Shown here in pieces: positions 1 to 10,219 of a stretch of DNA of 64,000 bases (position 1 is the first letter of the stretch; every line of letters starts with the position of its first letter). Source of the stretch: JAAYYY01 sp964579295 (lineage in GTDB: Bacteria; Chloroflexota; Anaerolineae; Promineifilales; Promineifilaceae). Location of the stretch: assembly GCA_964579295.1 (NCBI GenBank), contig CAZOGK010000013.1, positions 18,933 to 82,932 of the forward strand, in the 5' to 3' direction. The notes under the pieces were generated by a model. It made no database searches. It was not told where the DNA came from and was given only the letters and a program-made list of their open reading frames with translations. The translations under genes were made by a program, and so were the position numbers.

Positions 1-1183
1 CATCTGGGAGCGGCACGGCCATTGTACCCTGATTGCCCACCACATTAAACAGACCAAGCAATCCCTCATGCTGCGCCTGCCACACACCGCAGATGGCCGG
101 CTCGGCCGCCAGCCAGTAGAGCTGTCCGGCGCGCAGGGCCGGCTCCTTCTTCAACGCCGCCAGGCGCGTCAGGAAGGACTGCAGACGGTAATCGCCCCAG
201 CGGACAGGCTCGCGCTCGAAGAGGCTGGGCGTCACGGCCGCGCCCGCTTCCTGGCCGGCGTAAAGGAGCAGGGCGCCTTTATTGAAGGCTGCCTGCGCCG
301 TCCAGGCCAGCGCCTGCGGCTCCGCCGTGCGCCCCATAATACGTGGCTGGTCGTGATTCTCGACGTAGCGCAGCTTTACATAATTCTCCGGGTAAATGCC
401 GTCCTGAAAATGCAGCAGCTCCAGATAGGCTGGGACCGCGCCGGCATCGGCTACCGCGGCTTCCCACTGCGGAAAAATGTCATAGTCGTAGGTCAGGTCA
501 AAGGCACGGTATAGCTCGCCGTCGCTGTGCGCCCGCAGGCCGTGCCGCCGCCGGCCGCGGATAAAGCTGATATGCACCGACTCGGCCAACCAGATGACCC
601 CCGGCTTAACCTGAGCGATAGCCTGCCGCGCCCGTACCCAGAAGGCTACCGGGACCAGCGAGGCGACGTCGCAGCGGAAGCCGTCTACCCCTAACCCTAC
701 CCAATATTGCAGGGTTTCAATCAGGTAATCCCACAGCGCCGGGTCGTCGTAGCTGAGGTCGATAACGTCGCTCCACTCAGGCACGGTTGTCGCCGGCCGG
801 CCCTCAGCATCGCGGTGATACCATTCCGGGTGTTCGTCGAGGAGCCGCGCGTCGGCCGCCGTGTGGTTGAAGACGACGTCAATCATGACACGCAGGCCAA
901 GCTCATGCGCCCGATTGAGCAGCATGACGAAATCGTCGGGCGCGCCGTACTCAGGGTTGACGGCGCGATAGTCGACGATGGCATAGGGGGAGCCCAGTGA
1001 CCCCTTGCGCCGGGCCACGCCGATAGGATGGATGGGCATGAGCCAGACAACATCAGCGCCCATTGCCCTGATGCGGGGCAGGTCGACCGTGACCCCCGTG
1101 AAGTCGCCGCCGGCCGAGTGGCTGCGCACGTAGACCTCATAGATGACGAGGTTGCGGAAGTCGGGAGGCGTGTCGGCAGCCAC
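1..1183 (-). CDS. GH13 alpha-amylase family enzyme (partial, C-terminus off the left edge)
   Basis: A retaining alpha-glucan hydrolase or transglycosylase of family GH13; 394 residues are visible and the C-terminus lies outside the window. All three catalytic regions can be read: GFRCDVAS with the nucleophile Asp near residue 171, LAES with the acid/base Glu near residue 200, and ENHDQPR with the transition-state Asp near residue 280. The N-terminal region contains the family's DVVFNHT motif. The start is a GTG at 1183, about 8 bases after a GGGAG ribosome site; no other start lies in frame before the stop of the upstream gene, 13 bases away. No signal peptide is seen, so it is probably cytoplasmic. 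Substrate cannot be told; alpha-glucosidase, amylase or maltogenic types are all possible. Confidence 0.9.
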   Translation of the reverse strand, partial: MAADTPPDFRNLVIYEVYVRSHSAGGDFTGVTVDLPRIRAMGADVVWLMPIHPIGVARRKGSLGSPYAIVDYRAVNPEYGAPDDFVMLLNRAHELGLRVMIDVVFNHTAADARLLDEHPEWYHRDAEGRPATTVPEWSDVIDLSYDDPALWDYLIETLQYWVGLGVDGFRCDVASLVPVAFWVRARQAIAQVKPGVIWLAESVHISFIRGRRRHGLRAHSDGELYRAFDLTYDYDIFPQWEAAVADAGAVPAYLELLHFQDGIYPENYVKLRYVENHDQPRIMGRTAEPQALAWTAQAAFNKGALLLYAGQEAGAAVTPSLFEREPVRWGDYRLQSFLTRLAALKKEPALRAGQLYWLAAEPAICGVWQAQHEGLLGLFNVVGNQGTMAVPLPD

Positions 1184-1196
1184 GGCGCGGCGCTCC

Positions 1197-1754
1197 CTAC
1201 GGCAGGCCCCAGAGCAGGGCGCGCAGGAGACGGGCAATATTCCAGGCGTCGTCGTCCCCGCGATGGTAGACGCCTTCCAGCTCCCAGCCGAAGTGAGCCA
1301 GCGCCTGCGGCAGGGAGAGTTCCTCGTCAAGCCGGAGCATCAGCCCCGCCAGGTTTTTGACGTTGAGGTGGGTCCGGCCAAACGGGTAGGGGACGCCGCG
1401 CGCCTCGCATTGGGCGCGCAGCTTGCAGCGGTCGTAATCTCCGTAGCTGGCCCAGACGCGCTGGGGTCCGGCGAATTCGTTGCGCACCAGGGCGCAGGCC
1501 TCGGCAAAGCTGACGCCGGCGTCAACCTGCTCCTGGGTAATCGTCGTCAGCTCCGTACAGAATGGGCTGACGCGCGAGCGTTCCGGCCGGATCAGGATAC
1601 TGCGTTTCAGGTCCAGCCCGCCCGTCGCCACGTCGACCAGGCAAAGCCCAATCTCAATAATCTCACTCTCTTCGCCGGGCGGCGCATCGCCCTCCCAGCA
1701 AGTCGCTTCCAGATCGACGACGACAATTTTGTCAAGAAGATTACGCCTGGGCAT
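1197..1754 (-). CDS. DEDDh-type 3'-5' exonuclease (KapD/ERI-1-like)
   Basis: A predicted 3'-5' exonuclease of the DnaQ-like RNase T fold, 185 residues. The first motif is VVVDLEATCW near the N-terminus (metal ligands Asp and Glu); the last is YHRGDDDAWN, which gives the DEDDh His and final Asp. The family degrades single-stranded RNA or DNA ends; the LEATCW variant is typical of the KapD/ERI-1 branch, which acts on RNA. The start chosen is the ATG at 1754 (protein begins MPRRNLL), because the longer frame begins with low-complexity sequence lying inside the upstream gene. It overlaps the end of the MobA-like gene by 14 bases, so the two are probably cotranscribed. Confidence 0.85.
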   Translation of the reverse strand: MPRRNLLDKIVVVDLEATCWEGDAPPGEESEIIEIGLCLVDVATGGLDLKRSILIRPERSRVSPFCTELTTITQEQVDAGVSFAEACALVRNEFAGPQRVWASYGDYDRCKLRAQCEARGVPYPFGRTHLNVKNLAGLMLRLDEELSLPQALAHFGWELEGVYHRGDDDAWNIARLLRALLWGLP

Positions 1755-2475
1755 CGGACTCCTCAGTCGTGAAGGGGGGACGGTAACGCTCGTAATCGCC
1801 GGGCCGGTCCAGGTCAATCAAGACGGCCTCGGAATCGACCGGCACGAGGCGGAGGGCATTGGCGTGCGCCTGCAGCAGATGGCGCGGCGCGCTGCCCGGC
1901 GGGAGGGCCAGCAGCCCCGCGAAGAAGGAGCGCCCAAACAGCACCGGGTGTCCGCGCCGGCCGGCAAAGACCGGCGCCACAATGCGCTGCTCGTCATGCG
2001 CGAAGGCGGCAATGACTTGGTCATACACGGCAGTGGTAATCAGCGGCTGGTCGGCGAGGACGACGAGCAGGCCGCTGCAGGCAGCGGACAGGGCGCGGAT
2101 GGCAACCCCTAAAGAAGACAACATCTCGCCAGAAGCATAGTCCGGGTTGTACAGGGTACGCACGCCGTGGCTTTGCGCGGCCTGCGCCACCGCGGCGGCC
2201 ATAAAACCGGTGACGACGAGCACGTCATCAATCCGGCTGGGCAGTAGCTGAGACAGTGTCTGGCCCAGCATCGTCGTCCGCCCCCAGGGGAGCAGAGGCT
2301 TGGGCGAACCCATGCGGCGACTCTCGCCGGCTGCCAGTACCGCCGCGACAACCGGACCCTGCGGGCGCTGGCCGTTAGTGTCGATAATCGCTGTCGAACG
2401 GGTCAGGATTGCGTGAAAAGGCGGTGGGCGTGCCCGACTTAGCGCGTCCCTGCGGGCTGGCGATGGCGAAGGCAA
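1741..2475 (-). CDS. MobA-like NTP transferase (MocA/CoxI family nucleotidyltransferase)
   Basis: A GT-A fold nucleotidyltransferase. The nucleotide-binding signature is VLAAGESRRMGSPKPLLPWG, followed by the metal-binding region LVVLADQPL and the late RGHPVLFG motif seen in MocA-type molybdopterin cytidylyltransferases. Relatives attach CMP or GMP to molybdopterin, serving xanthine or CO dehydrogenase-type enzymes, or act on other small substrates. No molybdoenzyme gene is visible, so the acceptor is unknown. The only ATG in frame is at 2475, which makes the gene overlap the upstream membrane protein by 101 bases; the conserved domain begins about 40 residues later, so a non-ATG start (for example ATT in the region near 2385) is possible. 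Family is confident; the start is not. Confidence 0.85.
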   Translation of the reverse strand: MPSPSPARRDALSRARPPPFHAILTRSTAIIDTNGQRPQGPVVAAVLAAGESRRMGSPKPLLPWGRTTMLGQTLSQLLPSRIDDVLVVTGFMAAAVAQAAQSHGVRTLYNPDYASGEMLSSLGVAIRALSAACSGLLVVLADQPLITTAVYDQVIAAFAHDEQRIVAPVFAGRRGHPVLFGRSFFAGLLALPPGSAPRHLLQAHANALRLVPVDSEAVLIDLDRPGDYERYRPPFTTEESDAQA

Positions 2476-2731
2476 GCAAGAAGAAGAACTGGAGGATGAT
2501 CACGCCAATCAGGACCAATCCCAACATCAGCGCCCACTCCGGAACCCAGCGCGGCACGAGCAGGCGGTTGTACAGGAATGCGTTGGAGAGATAGTCATTG
2601 TCCATCAGGTAGCCGACGAACAGGTACGTGGCGAGAGCGGAAATCAGCAGCCAGAATCCCTGGATAATGGAGCGGGTAGTCAGACCCTTACGGCGGGCCA
2701 GCTCCTTTTCGCGCAGGCGATCGATACGCAT
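2375..2731 (-). CDS. small two-helix membrane protein, unknown function
   Basis: A 118-residue protein with a charged N-terminus rich in Arg and Lys, two hydrophobic segments (about residues 25-45 and 66-90), and a polar tail. It has a strong ribosome site (AAGGAGG, 6 bases before the ATG). No family is recognised. It lies immediately upstream of the MobA-like gene and is probably cotranscribed with it. Only its membrane location can be inferred. Confidence 0.7.
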   Translation of the reverse strand: MRIDRLREKELARRKGLTTRSIIQGFWLLISALATYLFVGYLMDNDYLSNAFLYNRLLVPRWVPEWALMLGLVLIGVIILQFFFLLAFAIASPQGRAKSGTPTAFSRNPDPFDSDYRH

Positions 2732-2768
2732 CGGCTACCTCCTTAAACGGCTCAATTCGGGCCGCTAT

Positions 2769-3206
2769 TCAGGGCGTCCCCTGGGCAACACACCAGGCTG
2801 CAGCCCAACCGGCATCCTGGCGCTCAGCGATAGACAGGTGGAAAAATGTCGTATCAAACTGGTTAGCAGTCGCTACCTCGACAATGCGCTCGACGCGCTG
2901 ATCGACAATATCGACGATGCTGTTCTCGGCGATTGCCAGATCGTGCTCGGCCGGCGTCACCGACGGCCCTTCGCGGTTGAGAAGAACGACGCGCCCACGA
3001 TCCTGGCTGACGCCGCAGAGGCCGCGATTAGCGCATTCCTGGCTGCAGATCAGGGTTGCCTGGAACGCCGAGGGGATGGCCCCGGCGCCGTCCGGCGTCG
3101 CTTCCGGCGCACCGCCGCCGCAGGCAGCCAGCAGCCAGAGGACGAGAAAGAGCGTCACTCCAGAACGCCACTGCCTGGTTACCAGAAATGTATCGTCAGC
3201 GTGCAA
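2769..3206 (-). CDS. predicted secreted lipoprotein with TTG start
   Basis: The reading frame contains a classical lipoprotein signal: a short basic stretch, a hydrophobic core (TLFLVLWLL) and the lipobox LAAC followed by Gly residues. The mature part has several cysteines (LICSQECANRGLCGVSQ) and no recognised domain. No ATG stands at a sensible distance; the TTG at 3206 is preceded by an AGAGAGG ribosome site and gives a 145-residue protein with a signal peptide of about 31 residues. The longer frame up to 3419 runs through non-coding-looking sequence. The product is expected to be anchored to the outside of the cytoplasmic membrane. Role unknown. Confidence 0.7.
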   Translation of the reverse strand: MHADDTFLVTRQWRSGVTLFLVLWLLAACGGGAPEATPDGAGAIPSAFQATLICSQECANRGLCGVSQDRGRVVLLNREGPSVTPAEHDLAIAENSIVDIVDQRVERIVEVATANQFDTTFFHLSIAERQDAGWAAAWCVAQGTP

Positions 3207-3348
3207 GCTTGCCTCTCTGGCGCTGCGCAGCTCAGGGCAAGACGCCTGTCGCGCGCCGGCTGCAATCGGGGTTCCGGCCAGCCAATAATGATAACAGTCT
3301 AGCAGATGGCGAGAGGCGCGACAATGGGTAACCCTGCCTATAGCCTGG

Positions 3349-3816
3349 CTAACCAGCGGCGTCGATGCGCCAGCCCAGCTCCTCCGGGTCGGCGCCGGCC
3401 AGCAGCTCCTGCGGGACATCGGCCAGGGTCAGCGATGCCTCGACCGCCACGGCGCCGTCGGGCAGCCACAGCTCGCCCACTGCCTTCCCCAGCCGGCCGC
3501 GCAGGCGTTCAATACGGCCCACCAGGTGCAAGGGCGTCTCAATCGGCACAGGATGCCGATATTTCAGGTCGAGGCGGACGGTCATCATGAAATGGTGATG
3601 GTCGCCGATCATCGACACGCGCCCGACCACCTCGTCCAGCATGGCGGCGACGATGCCGCCGTGCACCAGGCCAGGATAGCCTTCGTAGGCGGCAGGCACC
3701 GTATAGTCGGCATAAACCTCGTCGACGCCATTGTCGAAGAAGGTCATGTGCAGGCCATGCGGGTTGCGCCGTCCGCAGACGAAACAAAAGTCGGAGTTGG
3801 GTTGGGGATTACGCAT
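3349..3816 (-). CDS. PaaI-family hotdog-fold thioesterase
   Basis: A 155-residue single-domain hotdog protein. The family signature is the stretch GYPGLVHGGIVAAMLDEV (about residues 47-64), in which HGG and the following Asp form the active-site region of PaaI-type acyl-CoA thioesterases. The N-terminal CFVCGRRNPHGL with two Cys is typical of a subset of these proteins. It should hydrolyse acyl-CoA or aryl-CoA thioesters in the cytoplasm. Its start lies upstream of the lipoprotein gene, and it sits 70 bases downstream of cofC on the same strand; a functional link to F420 synthesis is not indicated. Confidence 0.85.
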   Translation of the reverse strand: MRNPQPNSDFCFVCGRRNPHGLHMTFFDNGVDEVYADYTVPAAYEGYPGLVHGGIVAAMLDEVVGRVSMIGDHHHFMMTVRLDLKYRHPVPIETPLHLVGRIERLRGRLGKAVGELWLPDGAVAVEASLTLADVPQELLAGADPEELGWRIDAAG

Positions 3817-3886
3817 AAGCTGGCTTCACGGCGCAGCCGCCATGGCGTGCGCCCATCTGCGGCGGGAAGGGAAGAGGCGCCTCCTC

Positions 3887-4564
3887 TTAAGAGGAAGCCG
3901 GCAGCCTCGCGCCCATGATCGTCTGGTAGACCTGCCAATCTTCCTCGGTGTCCAGGTCAAACTTCAGGCCGGGCGCATGGACGATGCGGCTGCGCATGCT
4001 GAGCCGCTCGGCCTGCTCAAGGTGACGTTGAAAGCTTCCTTCGCCATAGGAGAACTCGAAACCAAGCGGTGGACTGACGTAGAGGGCATTGGTGCCGTTC
4101 TCACTGCGATCCGGGCAGATGGTAATGGCGCGCGGCTGGCGGAAGCGAAATACCCTGTTGCGGTGCCCATTGACCCGGCCAAAGGGGATGTGCGGCCCTA
4201 CCCCGGCGAGCATCATCTCCACGTCTTCGACGCTGATCAGCGGTAGATCGGCGGGAATGATCAAGAGGCCGGTTGCCTCCTGGGTGGCGGCCAGATGGGC
4301 GGCCCGCGTCAGCGCGATATTCAGATCCTGCTTGTCGCCCTCGCCATAGCTGTAGGCGCCATAGTCACGGGCGATTTTTAGCGCCGCGGGATCGCGACTG
4401 ATCACGAGGCTGCGCGAAATGCCAGAAACGTTGTTGAGGGTCTGCAGCGTACGGCTCAACATGCTGGTCGTCAACGCCGCGCGCTCGTCAGGGGAAAGGA
4501 TCTGGGCCAGGCGACTCTTGCCATAGCGAAGGGGTTTGACGGGGACAATCGCCCAGGTAGTCAT
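3887..4564 (-). CDS. cofC: 2-phospho-L-lactate (or phosphoenolpyruvate) guanylyltransferase CofC/FbiD
   Basis: Makes the GDP-activated three-carbon acid used to build the side chain of coenzyme F420. The 225-residue protein begins TTWAIVPVKPLRYGKSRLA, the CofC nucleotide-binding signature, and contains LLIIPADLPLISVEDV (metal and base binding) and the late FDLDTEEDW. The ATG at 4564 overlaps the stop of cofD in an ATGA arrangement, so the two are translationally coupled; the longer frame upstream of this ATG is only the tail of cofD in another frame. Whether the substrate is 2-phospholactate, PEP or 3-phosphoglycerate cannot be told from the sequence. Confidence 0.93.
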   Translation of the reverse strand: MTTWAIVPVKPLRYGKSRLAQILSPDERAALTTSMLSRTLQTLNNVSGISRSLVISRDPAALKIARDYGAYSYGEGDKQDLNIALTRAAHLAATQEATGLLIIPADLPLISVEDVEMMLAGVGPHIPFGRVNGHRNRVFRFRQPRAITICPDRSENGTNALYVSPPLGFEFSYGEGSFQRHLEQAERLSMRSRIVHAPGLKFDLDTEEDWQVYQTIMGARLPASS

Positions 4565-5538
4565 GCTTCTTTTCGCTCCTCGGTAAAGGCCAGGATCTCG
4601 GCGGCAAGGCGGGCGCGCGCTGCACGCTCGCTCATGATCGTATCGGTGCACAACAGCTCATGCGCCGCCCCGGGGATCAGACCTTTATCCTGCTGATCAT
4701 AGACAAATATATCGATAAGCTCGCTGTAATAATCGCTAACGGCCTGCGGCGAAACGGCTAGACCTCGCTCCTGCAGCATCTTGGCCGCCGGACCCTTGAG
4801 GGCCGCGCCGCCGACAATTGGGCTGACGGCGACGACAGCATCCGGCAGATCGGCTACCATGGCCCGGATCGGGTAGACGTTGAGTATCGGGTCGATACTG
4901 ACAAAGGGATTAGACGGCGCCAGCACCAGCAGATCCGCCTTTTCGAGAGCGGCCAGCACCGCGCCGGACGCGCGCACATCCTCGGGCAGCAGCACCTCGC
5001 GGACGGTGGGCTGCCACTTCCTGGCGACAAACCATTCCTGAAAAGAGAGGATGCCTTCGTCTGTCGCCAGCAGCGTCGGCGCCGGCTGGTCGCTCATGGG
5101 CAGCACGGTGACGGCCGTGCCCAACTGGCGGCAGAGGCGGCGCGTTACCTCCGTCAGCTTCTCGCCCTGCGCCAGTAGATGGCTCCGCGTCAGTTGCAGC
5201 GCCAGATCGCGGTCGCCGAGGCGAAACCAGTCAGGGCCACCGAGCGCCGTTAACTCGTCCAGGACGCGCCAGCTCTCGTCGCTCCGGCCCCAGCCAGTCG
5301 CCGCATTGGCGACACCGGCCAGCGTATAGGACACCGTGTCCACGTCCGGGCAGATAGTCAGGCCCAGATGCTGGAAGTCATCGCCGGTGTTAACGATAAC
5401 CGTCAGATTTTCTGGCGACAGACAATGCGCGAAACCATCCGCCATGCGGGCGCCGCCAACCCCGCCGGCGAGCACCACGACCTTGCGGTCTGGGTTGTAT
5501 GCAGTTGTCACCGGCGCGGATGGTTGCGGCATCTCCAT
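4561..5538 (-). CDS. cofD: 2-phospho-L-lactate transferase CofD/FbiA
   Basis: Transfers the activated phospholactyl (or PEP) group to 7,8-didemethyl-8-hydroxy-5-deazariboflavin (Fo) to give F420-0. The 325-residue length fits the family. The Rossmann start VVVLAGGVGGARMADGF, the NTGDDFQHLGLTICPDVDT segment that binds the deazaflavin and metal, and LAPSNPFVSIDPIL are hallmark CofD motifs. Two ATGs (5538 and 5532) are possible starts. It overlaps cofC by 4 bases. A TATAGT box on this strand at 5604-5609 could be its promoter. CofE, CofG and CofH, also needed for F420, are not in the window. Confidence 0.95.
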   Translation of the reverse strand: MEMPQPSAPVTTAYNPDRKVVVLAGGVGGARMADGFAHCLSPENLTVIVNTGDDFQHLGLTICPDVDTVSYTLAGVANAATGWGRSDESWRVLDELTALGGPDWFRLGDRDLALQLTRSHLLAQGEKLTEVTRRLCRQLGTAVTVLPMSDQPAPTLLATDEGILSFQEWFVARKWQPTVREVLLPEDVRASGAVLAALEKADLLVLAPSNPFVSIDPILNVYPIRAMVADLPDAVVAVSPIVGGAALKGPAAKMLQERGLAVSPQAVSDYYSELIDIFVYDQQDKGLIPGAAHELLCTDTIMSERAARARLAAEILAFTEERKEA

Positions 5539-5643
5539 CAGGTCTGTTACACAGCAGGTTTAAGGCGGCAAGGTGGACTGCCCCACGTCTACCCCACACC
5601 ACAACTATAGCTTACCATCGTTAATCACAGATGAGAAGGGTAC

Positions 5644-6831
5644 CTAGTTACCCTTTTGCAGCCATTGGCGGGCGGCGGCAACCATCGTCGCCAGTCCCAC
5701 AGCCAGCGCGCGCTCATCGAAATTGAAACGCGGGTGGTGGTGTGGGAAGCTCAGCTCCGGCGTCTCTCCGGCCGAGCCAATGAAGAAGTAGCAGCCGGGC
5801 ACCTCTTCCAGAAAGTGGCCCATATCCTCCGAGGCCATGTCCCGGCCGGCGACGACATGCTCCTCGCCGACGACGCTGGCCGCCGCCTGGCGCACCGTTT
5901 CCGCGACGCCAGCGTCATTGACCACCGGCGGCACGATCGCCACAGTCTCCATCGACGCCTCGCAGCCGAACGCGGTCGCCATGTTCTTCGCCATCTCCAG
6001 GATGCGCCGGTAGATGAGGCGGTGCGTATCGTTATCATAGCTGCGCACCGTGCCCTTGAGCACGGCCGTTTCGGGAATCACGTTAAAGGTGGTGCCGGCG
6101 CTGAATTCGCCGATAGTCACGACGACGCTGTTGAGCGGGTCTATGTTGCGGCTGACAATGCTCTGCAGGGCGGCGACAATGTGCGCCGCCGCCAGCACGG
6201 GATCATTGGCCTTGTGCGGCGCGGCGCCGTGGCCCCCTTTGCCATGCACGGTCAGCGTAAAGGTGCTGGAGGCGGCCATCGCCGGCCCGGCCGTCACCCG
6301 GACCTGCCCATAAGGCAGATGGTTCCAGAGATGCAGCGCCAGCACGGCGTCGGGGCGGGGGTCGTCGAGCACACCATCGGCAATCATGGCAATGGCGCCG
6401 CCAAGCCCTTCTTCCGCAGGCTGGAAAGCGAACTTGAGCCGCCCAGGCAGCTCCGCCTGATGGCGGGCCAGCAGCGTGGCGACGCCGAGCCCGATGGCTA
6501 CGTGGCCGTCGTGCCCGCAGGCGTGCATGCGGCCCGGTACGCGCGAGGCAAAGGGCAGCTCTGTGGCCTCCTGGACAGGCAGGGCATCCATGTCGAAGCG
6601 CAGCATCAGCGTTGGGCCCGGCGCGCCGCCCTCCAGCGTACCCACGACGCCTGTCTGGCCGACGCCCGTCTGCACTTCGAGGCCGAGATCCTGCAGGTGG
6701 GCGGCAATAATGCGCGCCGTGCGCGTCTCCTCGAAGCCCAGCTCGGGATGCTGGTGGAAATCGCGCCGCCAGGCGATAAGCTGGTCGAGCAGCGCCTCCG
6801 CCTCCTGCAGCACAGAGGGCGGCGCGCTCAT
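5644..6831 (-). CDS. M20 family amidohydrolase (hippurate/IAA-amino acid hydrolase type)
   Basis: A 395-residue zinc-dependent amidohydrolase that cleaves N-acyl amino acids or related amides. WRRDFHQHPELGFEE at residues 21-35, LRFDMDALPVQE (about 78-89), HACGHDGH (103-110, including the metal-binding Cys and His) and a PAEEGLGGA motif mark the M20D branch. The central HGKGGHGAAPHKANDP segment belongs to the dimerisation lid. The ATG at 6831 overlaps the stop of rph in an ATGA arrangement, so it is translated after rph. Substrate cannot be decided; the coupling to rph looks positional rather than functional. Confidence 0.92.
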   Translation of the reverse strand: MSAPPSVLQEAEALLDQLIAWRRDFHQHPELGFEETRTARIIAAHLQDLGLEVQTGVGQTGVVGTLEGGAPGPTLMLRFDMDALPVQEATELPFASRVPGRMHACGHDGHVAIGLGVATLLARHQAELPGRLKFAFQPAEEGLGGAIAMIADGVLDDPRPDAVLALHLWNHLPYGQVRVTAGPAMAASSTFTLTVHGKGGHGAAPHKANDPVLAAAHIVAALQSIVSRNIDPLNSVVVTIGEFSAGTTFNVIPETAVLKGTVRSYDNDTHRLIYRRILEMAKNMATAFGCEASMETVAIVPPVVNDAGVAETVRQAAASVVGEEHVVAGRDMASEDMGHFLEEVPGCYFFIGSAGETPELSFPHHHPRFNFDERALAVGLATMVAAARQWLQKGN

Positions 6832-7571
6832 GATAAGCCGGCCCCGGCCGCCGCCGGCAGCGCCAGTACTGCCTGCTGCCGGCCAACAAGCGTGCCAATG
6901 CCGCCGGCGGCCAGCTCCAGCAGCCGGCTCAGCTCATCACGGCTGAAGGGCGCCCGCTCGGCCGTACCCTGCACCTCGACAATGGCGCCGCCGGCCGTCA
7001 TGACCACGTTGAGATCGACCTCGGCCCGCGAGTCGGCCTCATAGTCGAGGTCGAGCACAGGCTGGCCGGCGACCAGGCCAACGCTGACCGCCGCGACCTG
7101 GTGGCGCATCACGGCCGCGGGCACCGTCCCCGCGGCGACGAGCGGCTGCAAAGCCAGGGCCACCGCCACCCAGCCGCCCGTAATGGCGGCCGTGCGCGTG
7201 CCGCCGTCCGCCTGCAGCACGGTGCAATCTACCGTGAGCTGCCTTTCGCCCAGCTGCTCCAGATCGAGCGCCAGGCGCAGGCTGCGGCCGATGAGCCGCG
7301 AGATTTCCTGGGTACGCCCGCCGGGGCAAGGCCCTTCCGTGCGCCGCCGGTGGGTGCTGCGCGGCAGCATCTGGTATTCGGCCGTCAGCCAGCCTTGCGG
7401 CTGCGCGCGCGCTTTCAGCCAGCGCGGCAGCTCATTCTCTATCGAGACGTTACAGAGGACGTGAGTCTCACCAAATTTACATAATACTGAGCCTTCGGCC
7501 CATCGTGTGTAGTGCAGATCAAATGTGACGGGCCGCAGCTCATCGCGCGCCCTCTCCTGTGGCAATGTCAT
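6828..7571 (-). CDS. rph: ribonuclease PH
   Basis: A phosphorolytic 3'-5' exoribonuclease that trims the 3' ends of tRNA precursors, usually as a hexamer in the cytoplasm. The 247-residue protein shows the full RNase PH pattern: RDELRPVTFDLHYTRWAEGSVL near the N-terminus in place of the usual start, GWLTAEYQMLPRSTHRR, GGRTQEISRLIGRSLR, and TVLQADGGTRTAAITGG. The short N-terminus lacks the usual RxDGR element before the DELRP motif, so either the family element is degenerate or the true start differs; the ATG at 7571 is the first in frame. The stop overlaps the start of the M20 gene. Confidence 0.95.
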   Translation of the reverse strand: MTLPQERARDELRPVTFDLHYTRWAEGSVLCKFGETHVLCNVSIENELPRWLKARAQPQGWLTAEYQMLPRSTHRRRTEGPCPGGRTQEISRLIGRSLRLALDLEQLGERQLTVDCTVLQADGGTRTAAITGGWVAVALALQPLVAAGTVPAAVMRHQVAAVSVGLVAGQPVLDLDYEADSRAEVDLNVVMTAGGAIVEVQGTAERAPFSRDELSRLLELAAGGIGTLVGRQQAVLALPAAAGAGLS

Positions 7572-7629
7572 CTCTGTTTCCTCGTTGTCACCGGCGCCGG
7601 CTGTCTCTCAGCCCCGCCGCACAGCGGCG

Positions 7630-9876
<2,247 letters not shown>

Positions 9877-9882
9877 GCGCTC

Positions 9883-9888
9883 ATTGTA
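9883..9888 (-). promoter_or_regulatory. TACAAT -10 box 6 bases before the rarA ATG
   Basis: The short distance predicts transcription start at or beside the ATG, so a leaderless mRNA; a TTTCCA element 17 bases upstream is a weak -35. Confidence 0.55.
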
Positions 9889-9898
9889 GCCAGATTGA

Positions 9899-10219
9899 CT
9901 ACAACTGGAAACCCTCGCGGTAGGGGATCACCTTGTACTGGAAAGAAGTCACGTAGCGCCCCAGCTCCTCGGTCAGCGCCTCCCAGGCCCGGGAAGCCAG
10001 AACTCTGTCGATAATGGCGCGGTCCTGAGCGACAAAAGCGACCAGCCGGTTTGGCTGGTCCCCGTAAGCAGTATGCCAGGCGTCAGACATCTCCAGACCA
10101 AGCCCCTGGATCATGGGCACGTAGCGCCCCAGCATGAAGCGATAATAAGACTCCATGTGCTCCTCGCTCACCTGGTAGCTGAGCATCAGCTTGTAGGCCA
10201 CAGGCTCCTCAGCGGCCAT
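9899..10219 (-). CDS. small protein, possibly a dimeric alpha/beta-barrel (ABM/NIPSNAP-like) protein
   Basis: A 106-residue protein starting MAAEEPVAYKLMLSY at the ATG at 10219. It overlaps the end of the histidine kinase gene by 11 bases, which implies coupling. The size and pattern (an N-terminal beta strand with a string of aromatic residues, HMESYYRFMLGRYVPMIQ helix, then RLVAFVAQD strand and a final amphipathic helix) resemble dimeric ferredoxin-like proteins of the antibiotic-biosynthesis monooxygenase group. No catalytic residue can be named. Function unknown; the fold guess is low confidence. Confidence 0.65.
   Translation of the reverse strand: MAAEEPVAYKLMLSYQVSEEHMESYYRFMLGRYVPMIQGLGLEMSDAWHTAYGDQPNRLVAFVAQDRAIIDRVLASRAWEALTEELGRYVTSFQYKVIPYREGFQL

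Noticed and set aside
1143..1772. 209-codon plus-strand frame opposite the exonuclease gene
   Set aside because: The minus strand contains the DEDDh motifs; the plus-strand translation is low-complexity.
2628..3302. 224-codon plus-strand frame over the small membrane protein and lipoprotein genes
   Set aside because: The minus-strand frames have a ribosome site and a lipobox; the plus-strand frame has neither.
5656..7044. 462-codon open frame antisense to the M20 and rph genes
   Set aside because: Same reason: the minus-strand genes match conserved families in every motif.
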